From Mytilus trossulus (Eukaryota; Mollusca; Bivalvia; Mytilida; Mytilidae), in the NCBI RefSeq assembly GCF_036588685.1, contig NC_086382.1, positions 68,370,929 to 68,434,928 of the forward strand: DNA of 64,000 nucleotides, written 5' to 3'. Below, in pieces: positions 1 to 10,659 of this stretch. Made by a program: the position numbers and the translations under genes. The notes under the pieces are model-generated. The model worked only from the letters and a program-made list of their open reading frames with translations. It had not been told where the DNA came from and did no database searches. Every line of letters starts with the position of its first letter. The first letter of the stretch is position 1.

Positions 1-537
1 TTTTTTTGTTTTATACCAAACACCTGCTTTTAAAATTCATAGTATAATTGTTTTATTTGCTGCTGCTGATATGCATGTGCGTGTCACTTTTATCGTTCTT
101 AAATAATGTGTAACTCTTTTAATTCTATAAAATTACGGGTAACGATACAGTAACATGTACTGCACAATAAATAAGTACGTCTGAAATAGTGACAACACTA
201 CAACAAATGTTATCGGATTATTGGCTGAAAACACATTCTGTATATATAATTCGTCTGAATATCAACCAAACAATGTATAAAGATCTGTAAATTTGCGGAA
301 TTCAATATTCTGTTCAATAGGGGAATGGCATAGCAACGTCGTGATTGCATTGTGCATCACAGTCTTAATTTAAAAGTTTCTCTATATATAACATGTACAT
401 TTGAAAGGATTCAAACAGTAAACACAAATTCGTGTACTCCTGTAAATATCATGTAAAACGGAAAATGTATTGACATAAAAGATAGTTTCAAAGAGCTGCT
501 CTGATAATAATCGACCGAATGCAAGTGCGTGTATATT
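1..537. other. No recognised feature
   Basis: AT-rich sequence. I see no coding exon, repeat match or RNA gene here. The only long open frame overlaps the hairpin that follows and looks fortuitous. Confidence 0.5.
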
Positions 538-696
538 TAATGAATGGCTATCATTTATTTTGAATTTATTGAACCATAAAACTAATTTTTGACTCTTCAC
601 ACTGAATAATCCGAGAAGCGGATTATGTAAAATGTGAAGAGTCAAAAATTAGTTTTATGGTTCAATAAAATCAAAATAAATTATTGCCATTCATTA
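538..696. repeat. Hairpin (fold-back) element with ~64-bp arms
   Basis: The left arm (about 538-601) is nearly the exact reverse complement of the right arm (about 633-696), both centred on a block reading GACTCTTCACA / TGTGAAGAGTC. The ~31-bp loop holds a second small palindrome (ATAATCCG...CGGATTAT). This is typical of a small non-autonomous inverted-repeat element. I saw no clear target-site duplication. Confidence 0.8.
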
Positions 697-1109
697 TAAA
701 TAAATTTCTATCAAAAATAAGGCTCAAAGAACTTTTTTTATTATTTATCTGGATAATAACAACGTACACACATGTTGGCGTATGAATACACAACGTCAGA
801 GTGGGCGTGTCGTCATAAAAATTGACAACATTGAAAATAAAACTAATAATTTAAACCAATCAGAAGACAGTAGAGACACAAAATTTATTTATATGTGCAT
901 GTATATAAGACTCAATTTAAGACTTTGTTTGATTTTAGAACATTCAAATACGAAAAAGAAGATGAATTTTGGACTGTTAGTAGGGTTCTTATAACAACTC
1001 AGTTTTCAAACACTGACAGACTTTCTGTAGATTAACAGATGTATTGATATACATTTGCATAAGATCGATTTCTATTCGACGTAGCTCAATTTTGATACAT
1101 TTATATACT
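697..1109. other. No recognised feature
   Basis: AT-rich spacer between the hairpin and the retrotransposon. A short open frame at 782-994 has no recognisable domain and I do not consider it a gene. Confidence 0.45.
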
Positions 1110-2785
1110 TCCAGGCAAGCTTTTTAATGTCATCCAATCAATGTATAATGACAACAAATGCAGAATTAAATTTCAAAATGGTATGAGCCATGAATTTATA
1201 TCAAATTATGGAGTAAAACAAGGGGATGTACTTAGCCCCACTTTGTTTAATATTTATATAAATGGCCTTGTAAATGACCTTGATCATGCAAACACTCAAC
1301 CAATTATTATAGGAGATGTTAAATTAACATCGTTATTATATGCAGATGACATTATTTTATTATCTGAAACGCAAGAAGGGCTACAAAATGCACTAAATGA
1401 GTTAACTAAAGTTTGTTCCCGATGGAAACTTGATGTTAACAAACAAAAATCAAAAATTATAATATTCAATTCTAATGGAAAATCTCACTGTAATTATTTT
1501 AAAGTAGAAAAAGAACATCTTGAGACTGTTAAATCTATTTGTTACCATGGAATAACTATAAATTGTTCAGGAAGTTAAAGTCATTCAAAAAAAAAGAAAA
1601 AGGGAGAAAGGCTTGGTTTAAAATAAAAAAAAACCAGTCTCTTTAGATAATTCCTGCAGTATGCTTGAAAAATTATTTGATACTTTAGTTGTTCCAATAA
1701 CTCTTTATGGAAGTGAAGTTTGGGGTGTAAGCCAAGTGTTCAAAGATTCAGATCCATTTGAACATTTACATATTAAATTTATTAAAGAAATTTTAGGTGT
1801 ACAGTGCAAAACAACAAATGTAGCCTGTTTAACTGAGACAAACAGAATCCCTTTGTACTTTAAAATTCAACTTTCAGCTATAAAATTTCTAAACCATATT
1901 GTAAACTCGCCTAACACTTTAGTCCATAAAATATATAATAATGTAGAGAAAACAAGTAAATGGGTTAACATTGTAAAAGACTGGTTAAATAAATTAGGTT
2001 TTGGTCATCTCACTTTTGATACTTTTAATTTAAAATATCACATAAATAGCATCCAAAAAAGAATCTATGACCAGGCTTATCAAAGTATAAATTGTTCTAT
2101 TAATAAATGTGAAAAATTTAATTTCTTTTCTCATACTAAAAGAATTAGAAAAAGGCCCCCATATATTGATATATGTAAATTCAAAACTGACCGATCAGTT
2201 TTCAGTAAATTTAAACTAAGTGCACATTCCCTAGCAATTGAAAGAGGGCGTTATACCAACATTGAAAGAAGTGAACGCATTTGCTTATCCTGTAACAGAC
2301 AAGAAATTGAGGATGAATACCATTTCTTCTCAATCTGTCCATGCTATACATCATCAAGGGATACCTATATACAAAATATTAATAAAAATCTTAATTTCAA
2401 TTTTATTAAATTGCAGTCCACTATAACACTTAAGCATTTGGCTGTACTTTTAAATAGCAGTCTACCAGTCATTATAAAAATCACCATAAAGTATATTAAT
2501 GATTGTCTTTTATTAAGAACATCTGTATAACTTGTATTTCTTTTAATATGCAATGCCAACCTAATTTTTGTTTGTGTTCTTTTTTCAATTGTTCATGAAC
2601 ATTAATAATGTGTTAACTGTTGATATTTATAGCCTTTTTTCTTCTTTGCTGTGAATACCACTGTCACTCTAATATAATTGTAATCAATTTAACTATTGTA
2701 AGTTTATTGTCTTAATTTTGTATGCCATAACCATTTAATGTAAATGTGTTTGTGCGAACAAAATATTGTCTATTGTCTATAGACT
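1110..2785 (+). mobile_element. 5'-truncated, inactivated non-LTR (LINE) retrotransposon
   Basis: Coding similarity starts about 1114 (GKLFNVIQSMY) inside the reverse transcriptase. It includes the block GVKQGDVLSPTLFN and the catalytic YADD box (about 1339-1350), followed by the thumb. The frame stops at 1576-1578 in an A-rich, frame-damaged stretch (1579-1660). It resumes at 1661-2530 with the C-terminal part, which has LYGSEVWG and a Cys/His motif (CLSCNRQEIEDEYHFFSICPC). The 3' end at about 2760-2783 carries two copies of ATTGTCT, a short tandem tail like those at some non-LTR 3' termini. Relatives lie at 36084-36540 and 61380-64000. It is dead because of 5' truncation and at least one frame disruption. 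Confidence 0.88.
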
Positions 2786-3167
2786 TCTTTTTGAAGAATA
2801 TTAAATTCGCTCTTTCCCACGAACTATATAATAATATTTCTTGCATCCTTTTTTTTATATATATTTTCTGCTCTAATAGGTATATCAACTTTGCATATTT
2901 CTTTAACATCCAATAGATTGACCATTTTCGTTTATTATCAAACAAAAATTTAACTGACAAACGTCGACCGTCGAAACAGAATTGCGTCCATACGGAAACA
3001 ATTGCATGACGTTATGCATTGTTACGCTTCCTTTGTGACGTTTTCCAATGAAATTTGAAATCAAGGGCCTTTCTCTTGGCACTCAACGGTAGTTTACCCC
3101 AAAAAACCGTGGCACTCTAAGGGTTACATTTGGCTACGAGTTGTTTTTAATGTGTTTCCTTTTACAG
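2786..3167. other. No gene recognised; sequence upstream of gene 1 exon A
   Basis: Nothing coding seen. The end (about 3150-3167) is the pyrimidine-rich acceptor of the first gene 1 exon I can identify. Earlier exons of that gene must lie before the retrotransposon, outside the window, or were missed. Confidence 0.4.
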
Positions 3168-3254
3168 ATTTTCGGAAATTACAGTTAGCCTTAGCTGAAA
3201 TTCAGGTCATGGACATGTCACAGGCAAGAACATCCCTAACAAATATCCAAAAAG
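3168..3254 (+). CDS. Gene 1, exon A (87 nt, phase 1-1), N-terminal repeat-like segment
   Basis: The exon is bounded by TTTTACAG before and GTATTT after. It is open in one frame that starts and ends in phase 1, giving 28 complete codons plus split residues. The peptide begins FRKLQLALAEIQ and is rich in Leu, Gln, Ala and Ser. It resembles exons B-D, which start LQQL or RQQL at the same position. The function is unknown; a helical or coiled segment is an inference. It is the first exon I can assign to gene 1. Confidence 0.6.
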
Positions 3255-4791
3255 GTATTTCTCACACAATGATAGAATTGTATTTTTCGTTAACAAAACT
3301 AAAGAAATTAATATTTTTATGTTGTTTATTTGAATCATATTCCTCGTTGGAACTCAGGTCTCAAGCAGCCCCTGCAAATTTGATTTCAAATATTCTTTCA
3401 AATTGCTCATGAAACTATATAATTGTCTTTCCAAAGAACATTTATCACATACATAGTTGCTATACTGCTTAATGAGCATAAAATATTCAAATGAAATTTG
3501 AATGTAACATTTTTTTTTCATTTGCTAAAAGTTGCCGTCATATCCACAGTTTACCAGGCGTAACTAAGGAGGGACCTGCTATTTTGAATTGATCGAATCC
3601 ACAAATGTTCGATTACTACTATATAATCGAAAGTAAAACGACACTTACGAATTTGCCGTTTAATGTAATTTTATCCAAATTTGAAGCGAACATGTAACGT
3701 AATAACCTCCAGTTTGGAAATTTTCATTTGTATGACGTCACGTTTTGCCATAACGTCTTTGTGCCAAAATCATTCATGAATTTTCGCGGATTTTTTTCTA
3801 TTTGTCAAATTAAGACATTTTTTTCAAATTTTATCGTATTTTTTTCTTTTTGTAATGCATTAGAATCGGAATAACAGTACTGTAGTTGAAGAGTTGCCAC
3901 CGTCAATTTTGATTTGACGTTCATACCACTACTGCAAGTTTGGTTTCTTAATGTCACGATATATTACTACTGTATACACTTTATATAAAATCTTATCGGA
4001 ACAAATGGGTTTAAAATAATGATATCAACATATTTACTCCAACTTATTTATAGAAAGCTGAAAAAGTCATATTCACCGATTTGACTTGAACTCTCATAGT
4101 CAATCTATATAATTATAACATGTATATCCATTTAAGTGGAAAAATGCAATATACGATACATGACCATGATAATGTGTATTGGAATTTCGTGTGTATGCAG
4201 TCTAGATTCCATCTAATTTACAATGTGGATGAAAAATAACCCGATACAACCATAAATATAATGATAAACGAGAGACGAAAGATACCAGAGGGACAGTCAA
4301 ATTCATAAGTCGAAAATAAACTGACAACGCCATGGCTAAAAATGAAAAAGGCAAACAGACAAACAACATTACACATGACACAACATGAAAAGCTAAAGAA
4401 TAAGCAACACAAACCCTATCAAAAACTAGCGGTGAACTCAGCAGGTATAAGAATGAGTTTTTGTGGATCGAATCAATCCATCAAATGGTTTACCCTTGTT
4501 TTAATTGTTGAAATTCCTGTCATTTTTTTATAGTACGCCTATCCCATCTCCAGCTTAAGGAGTAAATGCAGGGTCACATAAATACGAGCTCAAAGTGGAC
4601 GAAGTATTCACCTGCAAGTTAATAGGACATCATGTTTCCTAGATCATTTGAACCGAACTTGCTTCTGAAATCGAATTGTTATATTATGGTTGTACTTACA
4701 ATAATGATTAAACTAGAGAAATTCTAACTTAAATTTTTTCTGTTATTGTTACTTATGCCGCCGCTATAAGAATATTTAAATTTTATTACAG
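3255..4791 (+). other. Gene 1 intron A-B
   Basis: Intron of about 1.5 kb. It contains a reverse-oriented fragment of the 3' end of the Penelope-like family seen at 44930-46500 (annotated separately) and nothing else that I recognise. Confidence 0.5.
4258..4400 (-). mobile_element. 3'-end fragment of the second Penelope-like retroelement family
   Basis: The reverse complement (ending GAGTTTGACTGTCCCT, with GCCATGGCGTTGTCAGT inside) matches the 3' tail of the element at 44930-46500, roughly positions 46390-46495. It is a short 5'-truncated copy inserted antisense in intron A-B of gene 1. Confidence 0.8.
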
Positions 4792-4881
4792 ATTTGCAGC
4801 AACTGACGACATATCGAGATAATCAATATGTACATGATGAGTTGACAGTGACGGATTTCTTATCACAGTATGAACATGAAG
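4792..4881 (+). CDS. Gene 1, exon B (90 nt, phase 1-1)
   Basis: The acceptor is TTTTATTACAG and the donor GAAG|GTATTG. The frame is open in phase 1-1 and reads LQQLTTYRDNQYVHDE in its first half. It shares the starting LQQL with exon C and roughly its length. Symmetric phase means it can be skipped or duplicated without changing the downstream frame. Confidence 0.6.
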
Positions 4882-4934
4882 GTATTGATTCAAATTATTG
4901 TATTATTTTTTTGTCATAAAATGCCTGTACCACG

Positions 4935-5100
4935 TCAGGAAAATGGCCATTGTTATATTATAGTTCGTTTCTGTGTGTGTTACGTTTCGGTGTTGTGTCT
5001 CTGTTATGTCTTAGTTCTCTTATGTTCGATGCGTTTTCTCTATCGATTGATGAATTTTTAACAGCGGTATACTACTGTTACCTTTATTTATTGAACACCT
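4935..5100 (-). repeat. Fragment of interspersed repeat family E (antisense)
   Basis: The stretch ending ACTACTGTTACCTTTATTTA, together with the upstream CGTTTCGGTGTTGTGTCTC, is the reverse complement of parts of the longer copy at 57266-57840. It lies in intron B-C of gene 1. Confidence 0.65.
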
Positions 5101-5561
5101 GTAACAATCCACAACATTCTAAAATGTATACCCTTATCATAAAAAGTCTTATATAAAAGTTTTTTTGGTACTAGTCACGATAATTAGCATCAGCATTTTG
5201 TGGTATTTTTGTTGAAACGAATCTAATTAACCATCAATAGCGGTGAATTCCAGGTACTGCCAACGGTCATATTACCCGATATCAACATATATGTAGTTAA
5301 AAAATAAGAAAAAAACACAAAACAATCACATTATAAATCGAACGTTGTGTCTCCTACGGTCTCCTACGGTTCATTGAAACGAATGTGGATAGGAAAATTT
5401 TAAATATATACTTGTACTAACTAACTGCATCAGGAACTACATGTACATATATGTAAGTAGTATGAAAAATGTGCATCGTATTTGTATTTTGTTTACGTCA
5501 CAAATTAATCATATACATGATATGTTTAATAAATGTTTAATAATTCTAAATCTTATTACAG

Positions 5562-5642
5562 CTTTACAGCAATTGAAGACAAGTTTAGCTAATACGAGCA
5601 TTGTGGATGATTTAGCAGGAACATTAACACCGAATGCACAAG
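5562..5642 (+). CDS. Gene 1, exon C (81 nt, phase 1-1)
   Basis: Bounded by TCTTATTACAG and CAAG|GTATAA. The phase 1-1 frame starts LQQLKTSLANTSIVDD and ends TPNAQ. Exon D and flanking intron sequence on both sides are recognisably duplicated from this exon, e.g. ATCACTATAATATTGTCATT just after the donor. This shows growth of the gene by tandem exon duplication. Confidence 0.68.
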
Positions 5643-6041
5643 GTATAACGCATTGATATCACTATAATATTGTCATTTCATCGCTGATCAAACAACATAT
5701 CAAAATGATTTATTAAACCTTTAACAATTCGGTATAACATAAAAAGAAATTCATTTTGAATACTAATTATTTCCTTGCCTTGTCTGCTCTTTATAACCAC
5801 TCACAACTAAGAGTGGATAACAAATACAAATAAAGTAAAATGTACATGTATGTAAGGTTACTTTAAGTTTTGGTATTTTATATTAGTTTTTATTGAAATC
5901 TTAAATTTTTTTAGTATGCATATATCATGTATATAAATAATGTTAGTTATTTCAGCATGTAACGTCTTTGACAATCGAAATTTAATATATGTGTCGATGA
6001 TCATGTAAATTAGGTTACAGGCTATTTTGAGACAAGGTGTA

Positions 6042-6499
6042 ACACCACTAATTCAGGCCCGGCCAGAAAGCACATACCAGAAAATAGTATATATTTAACA
6101 CAAAATAGTTCCTACGCATGAGTGTAACTTTCAAAATATGTAGAATATTTAATTATTTTTGGTATCAAATGAAAGCTGAAGGACTGGTGATCATTGTAGA
6201 ACACTTTTGGACTTTTAGTTTTGAATATTAAAAAAACTGCACCAAATTTTAAAAAGAGGGTACATTTTGTCTGTATGTCAGATCTGAAGTACCTGTTTTG
6301 GTACATCTGAAGTTCCGGGAACCAGTTCTTTCTTATATGCCATGCAAGGTATGTTGATTTTTTCAGTACAAGACACCATAAAGTGTTGCTTTGAAATGCA
6401 ATGATTGCCACTTCATTTGAACTTAAAATAAAAGAGGTGTGCCTGCTTGAAACGGAGGAATTTAACATAGAAAGCAATGGGACCATGAATTAGTGGTGT
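6042..6499. mobile_element. MITE-like element with 14-bp terminal inverted repeats
   Basis: ACACCACTAATTCA at 6042-6055 is exactly inverted as TGAATTAGTGGTGT at 6486-6499. The interior has an open minus-strand frame of 124 codons without a recognisable domain, which I regard as fortuitous. It interrupts the older C/D duplication, so it arrived after that event. It may use a TA target site, but the ends are ambiguous by one base. Confidence 0.72.
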
Positions 6500-6840
6500 A
6501 CTTCCACAAGAGAACTTACGAAATAATTTCGAATTGTGCCATGTATGGATGACTTTCATTTTGTTACATTAGTTTTCATAATGTTTGATATATATATATA
6601 AGTAGACCTTAATGTACTTACTTTTTTGCTGTTTAGCTTTAAAAGTACAAATATGCAAGTAGTATTAAACATGTGCATCTAATTTCTATTTTCAACTTCA
6701 CGATCTGATCACATTTATGATATTTTTTTCTACATCTTTTTATTAAATTTTATTTTGAACAGATAGCATTTGCCAATATAAAATGATATCATCAGATTGA
6801 CCCCAATCTATATGTTTACGAATTTTGAATCTTATTACAG

Positions 6841-6918
6841 CTAGGCAGCAATTAATGACTAAAAAGGCTACTACACGATTGGATTATTTAGAAAGATCAT
6901 TATCACTGAATGAACAAG
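6841..6918 (+). CDS. Gene 1, exon D (78 nt, phase 1-1), duplicate of exon C
   Basis: Bounded by TCTTATTACAG and CAAG|GTATAA, the same splice contexts as exon C. The phase 1-1 frame starts RQQLMTKKATTRLDYLE and ends SLNEQ. Intron sequence upstream (AAGTAGTATTAAACATGTGC against AAGTAGTATGAAAAATGTGC) and downstream matches that around exon C, so the duplicated unit was an exon plus its introns. Confidence 0.68.
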
Positions 6919-7652
6919 GTATAACACATATATATCACTATAATATTGTCATTTCAGCGCGGAACAACATAGGAAAATGCTTTATTAAAAATTTACCAAT
7001 GCAGCATAACATTAAAAGAAAATAGATAACTTTGTTTAATAATTCATGGACTACTATTTTAAAACCCACGACTTCACGACTAGAGTGGATTCTAATATGA
7101 ATTAAGTTAAATGTACATATGTGGTAGGTTTCTTTAAGTTTTGGTAATGACCATTTAAAACAATATTTAGTTATGTTGCTTCATGTACGTATCTTGTGTA
7201 CAACTACAAGAATGCTGTCTTAATTGTTTACTATCTTCAAGTTGTACATTGATGATATAAATACTTTGATATAGATGTTGGTGAACATGTCACAGACGAA
7301 AAGATGTTAAAATGCTGTTTGAATGTTTAATAATAAAACATTTTAGTAGTATCACACTTGTTATGAATGTTTCAATGATGTGTATCCATTTGATCATAAA
7401 AGCGTATGAAGTGGTTTTGACATTGTTTGAATGAAAACAAGTTTTGAGATTCATGTTTATAAAATGAAACATGTTTAACTTTCTTGTAAAAAAACCAAAA
7501 GTGTTTTAGCTTGAGAAGGGTTCAACGTGTTAAAATTCATAGTGTTTTATATTCGTTTTCACAACTTTTTCATAATTTCTTTTCTTTATCATTTGTCAAA
7601 ATACTGATTTATAACAGATAACACATGTCTTCTTTTTTGTGTTTTCCTACAG

Positions 7653-7712
7653 CTATGCGGAATTCAAAGACATTCTCAGATTATTCAGTGTTACAGTCGA
7701 AAAGAGTTGAAG
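7653..7712 (+). CDS. Gene 1, exon E, array unit 1 (60 nt, phase 1-1)
   Basis: Open in phase 1-1, encoding split Ala + MRNSKTFSDYSVLQSKRVE. This is the 5'-most of the 20-codon array exons. The retroelement insertion lies in its downstream intron, 24 bp past the exon end. Confidence 0.72.
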
Positions 7713-7736
7713 GTTCGTATTTCATGTTTATAAATA

Positions 7737-8334
7737 AAATTGAGAATGGAAATGGGGAATGTATCAAAGAGACAACAACCCGACCATAGAAAAACAACAG
7801 CAGAAGGTCACCAACAGGTCTTCAATGTAACGAGAAATTCCCGCACCCGGAGGCGTCCTTCAGCTTGCCCCTCAACAAATATATACTAGTTCAGTGATAA
7901 TGAACGCCATACTAATTTCCAAATTGTACACAAGAAACTAAAATTAACATAATACAAGACTAACAAAGACCAGAGGCTCCTGACTTGGGACAGGCGCAAA
8001 AATGCGGCGGGGTTAAACATGTTTATGAGATCTCAACCCTCCCCCTATACATCTAGTCAATGTAGAAAAGTAAACGCATAACAATACGTACATTTAAAAT
8101 TCAATTCAAGAGAAGTCCGAGTCTGATGTCAGAAGATGAAACCAAAGAAAATAAACAAAACGACAATTATACATAAATAACAACAGACTACTAGCAGTTT
8201 ACTGACATGACAGCTCCAGACTTCAATTAAACTGATTGAAAGATTATGATTTCATCATACGAATATTAGTCACAATCCTTCCCGTCAGGGATTTAGTATC
8301 ATACCATAATAACATATATGAGAAGAACATAACC
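7737..8334 (-). mobile_element. 5'-truncated Penelope-like element, 3'-tail copy (family A)
   Basis: This is the reverse complement of the tail of the element at 20900-23700 (equivalent to about 23093-23697). It runs from AAATTGAGAATGGAAATGGG to AGAAGAACATAACC. It sits in the intron of array unit 1 of gene 1 and accounts exactly for the extra length of that unit, so it is younger than at least part of the array. Confidence 0.88.
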
Positions 8335-8561
8335 ATTGTTAACCGTATTCAGTTATTGTAAAAAAAAAAAAGTGTTTAGCCTGTGAAAGGTTATTTCAAG
8401 TTAATTAACCAGTTCATAGTGTTTTTTATTCGTTTTCACCACTTTTTCATAATTTCTTTTCTTTATCATTTGCCTAAATACTGATTTATAACAGATATCA
8501 TTTGTAATTACTAAATAATGCTCCGATTAAATCAAGTGTTCTTTTTTGTGTTTTCCTACAG

Positions 8562-8621
8562 CTGTGCTGAATTTAAAGACACTCTCAGATTATTCAGTGT
8601 TACAATCGAAAAGTGTTGAAG
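8562..8621 (+). CDS. Gene 1, exon F, array unit 2 (60 nt, phase 1-1)
   Basis: Encodes split Ala + VLNLKTLSDYSVLQSKSVE in phase 1-1. The acceptor is TTTTCCTACAG and the donor GAAG|GTTCG. It differs from unit 1 by a few codons only. Confidence 0.72.
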
Positions 8622-8870
8622 GTTCGTAATTCATATTTATAAAAACATTTTTAACCTTATTGTAAAAAACAACCAAAAGGTGATGGCCTGTAAATGGTTA
8701 ACACATGTAAATTTACAAGTTCATAGTGTTTTATATTCGTTTTCACAACTTTTTCATAATTTCTTTTCTTTATCATTTATCTTAATACCGATTCATAACA
8801 GATAGCATTTGTAATTACTAGATAATCCTCAGATTAAATCAAATATTTTATTTTTGGTGTTTTCCTACAG

Positions 8871-8930
8871 CTGTGCGGAATTCAATGACACTCTCAGATT
8901 TTTCAGTGTTACAGTCAAAAAGTGTTGAAG
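8871..8930 (+). CDS. Gene 1, exon G, array unit 3 (60 nt, phase 1-1)
   Basis: Encodes split Ala + VRNSMTLSDFSVLQSKSVE. The frame is open and the splice signals match the neighbouring units. Confidence 0.72.
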
Positions 8931-9178
8931 GTTCGTAATTAATGTTTATAAAATCATTTTTAAGCTTTTTGTAAAAAACAACCAAAAGGTGTTGAGCCTG
9001 TAAACGGTTAACACATTTAAATTTACAAGTTCTTAGTGTTTTATATTTGTTTTCACAACTTTTTTATTATTTCTGTTCTTTATCATTTATCTAAATACCG
9101 ATTCATAACAGATAACATTTGTAATTATTAAATAATCCTCAGATTAAATCAAATATGTTTTCTGGTGTCTTCCTACAG

Positions 9179-9238
9179 CTGTGCGGAATTTAAAGATACT
9201 GTCAGATTATTCAGTGTTACAGTCGAAAAGTGTTGAAG
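9179..9238 (+). CDS. Gene 1, exon H, array unit 4 (60 nt, phase 1-1)
   Basis: Encodes split Ala + VRNLKILSDYSVLQSKSVE. The frame is open and the splice signals match the neighbouring units. It is the last intact copy of the array. Confidence 0.72.
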
Positions 9239-9485
9239 GTTCGTAATTCATGTTTATAAATTTTTTTTTAACCTTATTGTAAAAAACAACCAAAAGGTGT
9301 TAAGCCTGTAAATGGTTGACGCATGTAAATTTACAAGTTCATAGTGTTTTATATTCGTTTTCTCAACTTTTTCATAATTTCTTTTCTTTATCATTTATCT
9401 AAATACTGATTTATAACAGATAACATTTGTAATTATTAAATAATCCTCAGATTAAATCAAATATTTTTTTTGTGTTTTCCTATAG

Positions 9486-9545
9486 CTGTGCGGCATTTAA
9501 AGACATTAACAGATTATTTAGTGTTATAGTCGAAAAAAGTGAATG
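9486..9545 (+). pseudogene. Gene 1, exon I, array unit 5, with in-frame stop
   Basis: It aligns to exons E-H over all 60 nt, but codon 15 of the frame is TAG (GTG TTA TAG TCG), and the end has changed to AATG|GTTCG. The acceptor is TTTTCCTATAG. If spliced in, it would end translation before the BIR domain. Either it is a dead copy that is skipped or it acts as a poison exon; the sequence cannot tell which. Confidence 0.75.
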
Positions 9546-9765
9546 GTTCGTAATTCATGTTTATATTATTTTTTTACTTTAATTTAAAAAAAAAAACAAA
9601 TGGTGTTAAGCTTTAAAAGAGTTAACAAATATTATATTACAAATTCATAGTGTTTTATATTCGTTTCACTACCTTTTCATATTTCTTTTTCTTTATTATT
9701 TGTGTAAATACTGATTTATAACATTTTAACAATATCTAAATAATCCTTAGATTTGATCAAAACGT

Positions 9766-10075
9766 CAAAGCTGTTTCTCCCTTGGCCCTTTTGTGAACTT
9801 TCTCATCACTTAACGTCCGTTGTCCGTAGTTTGTTGTCGTAAACTTTTACATTTTCCCCCCCTCTGTAACTACTTAGCCAAATTTGACCAAACTTGGCCA
9901 CAATCATCATTGGGATGTCTAGTTTTACAAATGTGGCCGATAACCCAGCCAACCAACCAAGATAGCCGACATGGCGACAAATAGAACATAGGGGTAATTG
10001 AGCAAGCGTTAGCAGGTGTAAACTGTTGACACATATATTGATTACGAAAGTAAAAATTAGCAAATAGTGTGGCAT
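9766..10075. repeat. Interspersed repeat fragment (family G)
   Basis: This is an abrupt change from the exon-array intron to unrelated sequence containing ACGTCCGTTGTCCGTAGTTT and GACCAAACTTGGCCACAATC, a type I associate with mollusc dispersed repeats. The minus-strand open frames here are, I think, not genes. It truncates the sixth array unit. Confidence 0.5.
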
Positions 10076-10355
10076 AATATAATAATTTCAAATGTTTTAG
10101 GAAAATCAGATCCTATTGTTCTTCTATTTGAACATAAAAATACGCGTTTAAAACGCATTCATATTTGATCATGCCGTCAAAGCAATATAAATATCACAAT
10201 TTCATGATAGACAAACAAAGAGATACACACATACAAATTTTGAGGGAAACTTAATTTCTGTTTTGTGTATTGACTACCGGTGTTTATGTTATTTCAATTA
10301 TCACACTATGTTAACTATGGCACACTTTTGACTTTATATATGATTTATTTTTTAG

Positions 10356-10375
10356 CTGACAACATTGATAGCCCG
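10356..10375 (+). CDS. Gene 1, exon J, 20-nt microexon (phase 1 to phase 0)
   Basis: Between TTTATTTTTTAG and GTAAGTAGC lies CTGACAACATTGATAGCCCG. Entered in phase 1 it reads (Ala/Gly..)DNIDSP and leaves in phase 0. That is what is needed to join the phase 1-1 exons upstream to the large exon K, which is open in phase 0 from its acceptor. The evidence is the near-consensus donor plus phase logic. A chance match to splice sites is possible at this size. Confidence 0.5.
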
Positions 10376-10659
10376 GTAAGTAGCAACTAACAAGTAGAAA
10401 ACAACAAAGCTACACAGTCTGGAAAATTTGACATTTCAAAATCTAAAATCTAAATACAGATACACCATAAGCCAACAAAAAACAAAGGCATCAACGGACA
10501 CTGAATTATTTATACATTTTAAGAAATATAATAAGCAATTTCAAACAACAATATATGCATGAAAAAAAATGTTTTGTTTAAATTTGCATACTAGATACCA
10601 ATAAACTTCAATGGAACTATCTATACATTTCGCTTTTTCTATTTGTTCAATCTTATTTT

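Larger units (their letters stand above)
7451..9765 (+). repeat. Tandem exon array, ~308-bp units each holding a 60-nt exon
   Basis: Exon starts lie at 7653, 8562, 8871, 9179 and 9486. The last three spacings are 309, 308 and 307 bp. The first is 909 bp because a ~600-bp retroelement tail (7737-8334) is inserted. Each unit repeats the same intron landmarks (GTGTTTTATATTCGTTTTCA, then TTTCTTTTCTTTATCATTT, then TTTTCCTACAG). A sixth unit is represented only by intron sequence (9546-9765) before it is cut by another repeat. All intact units keep the acceptor TTCCTACAG and the same unusual donor GAAG|GTTCG. Confidence 0.9.

Noticed and set aside
6112..6486. 124-codon minus-strand open frame
   Set aside because: It lies wholly inside a TIR-bounded MITE and has no recognisable domain.
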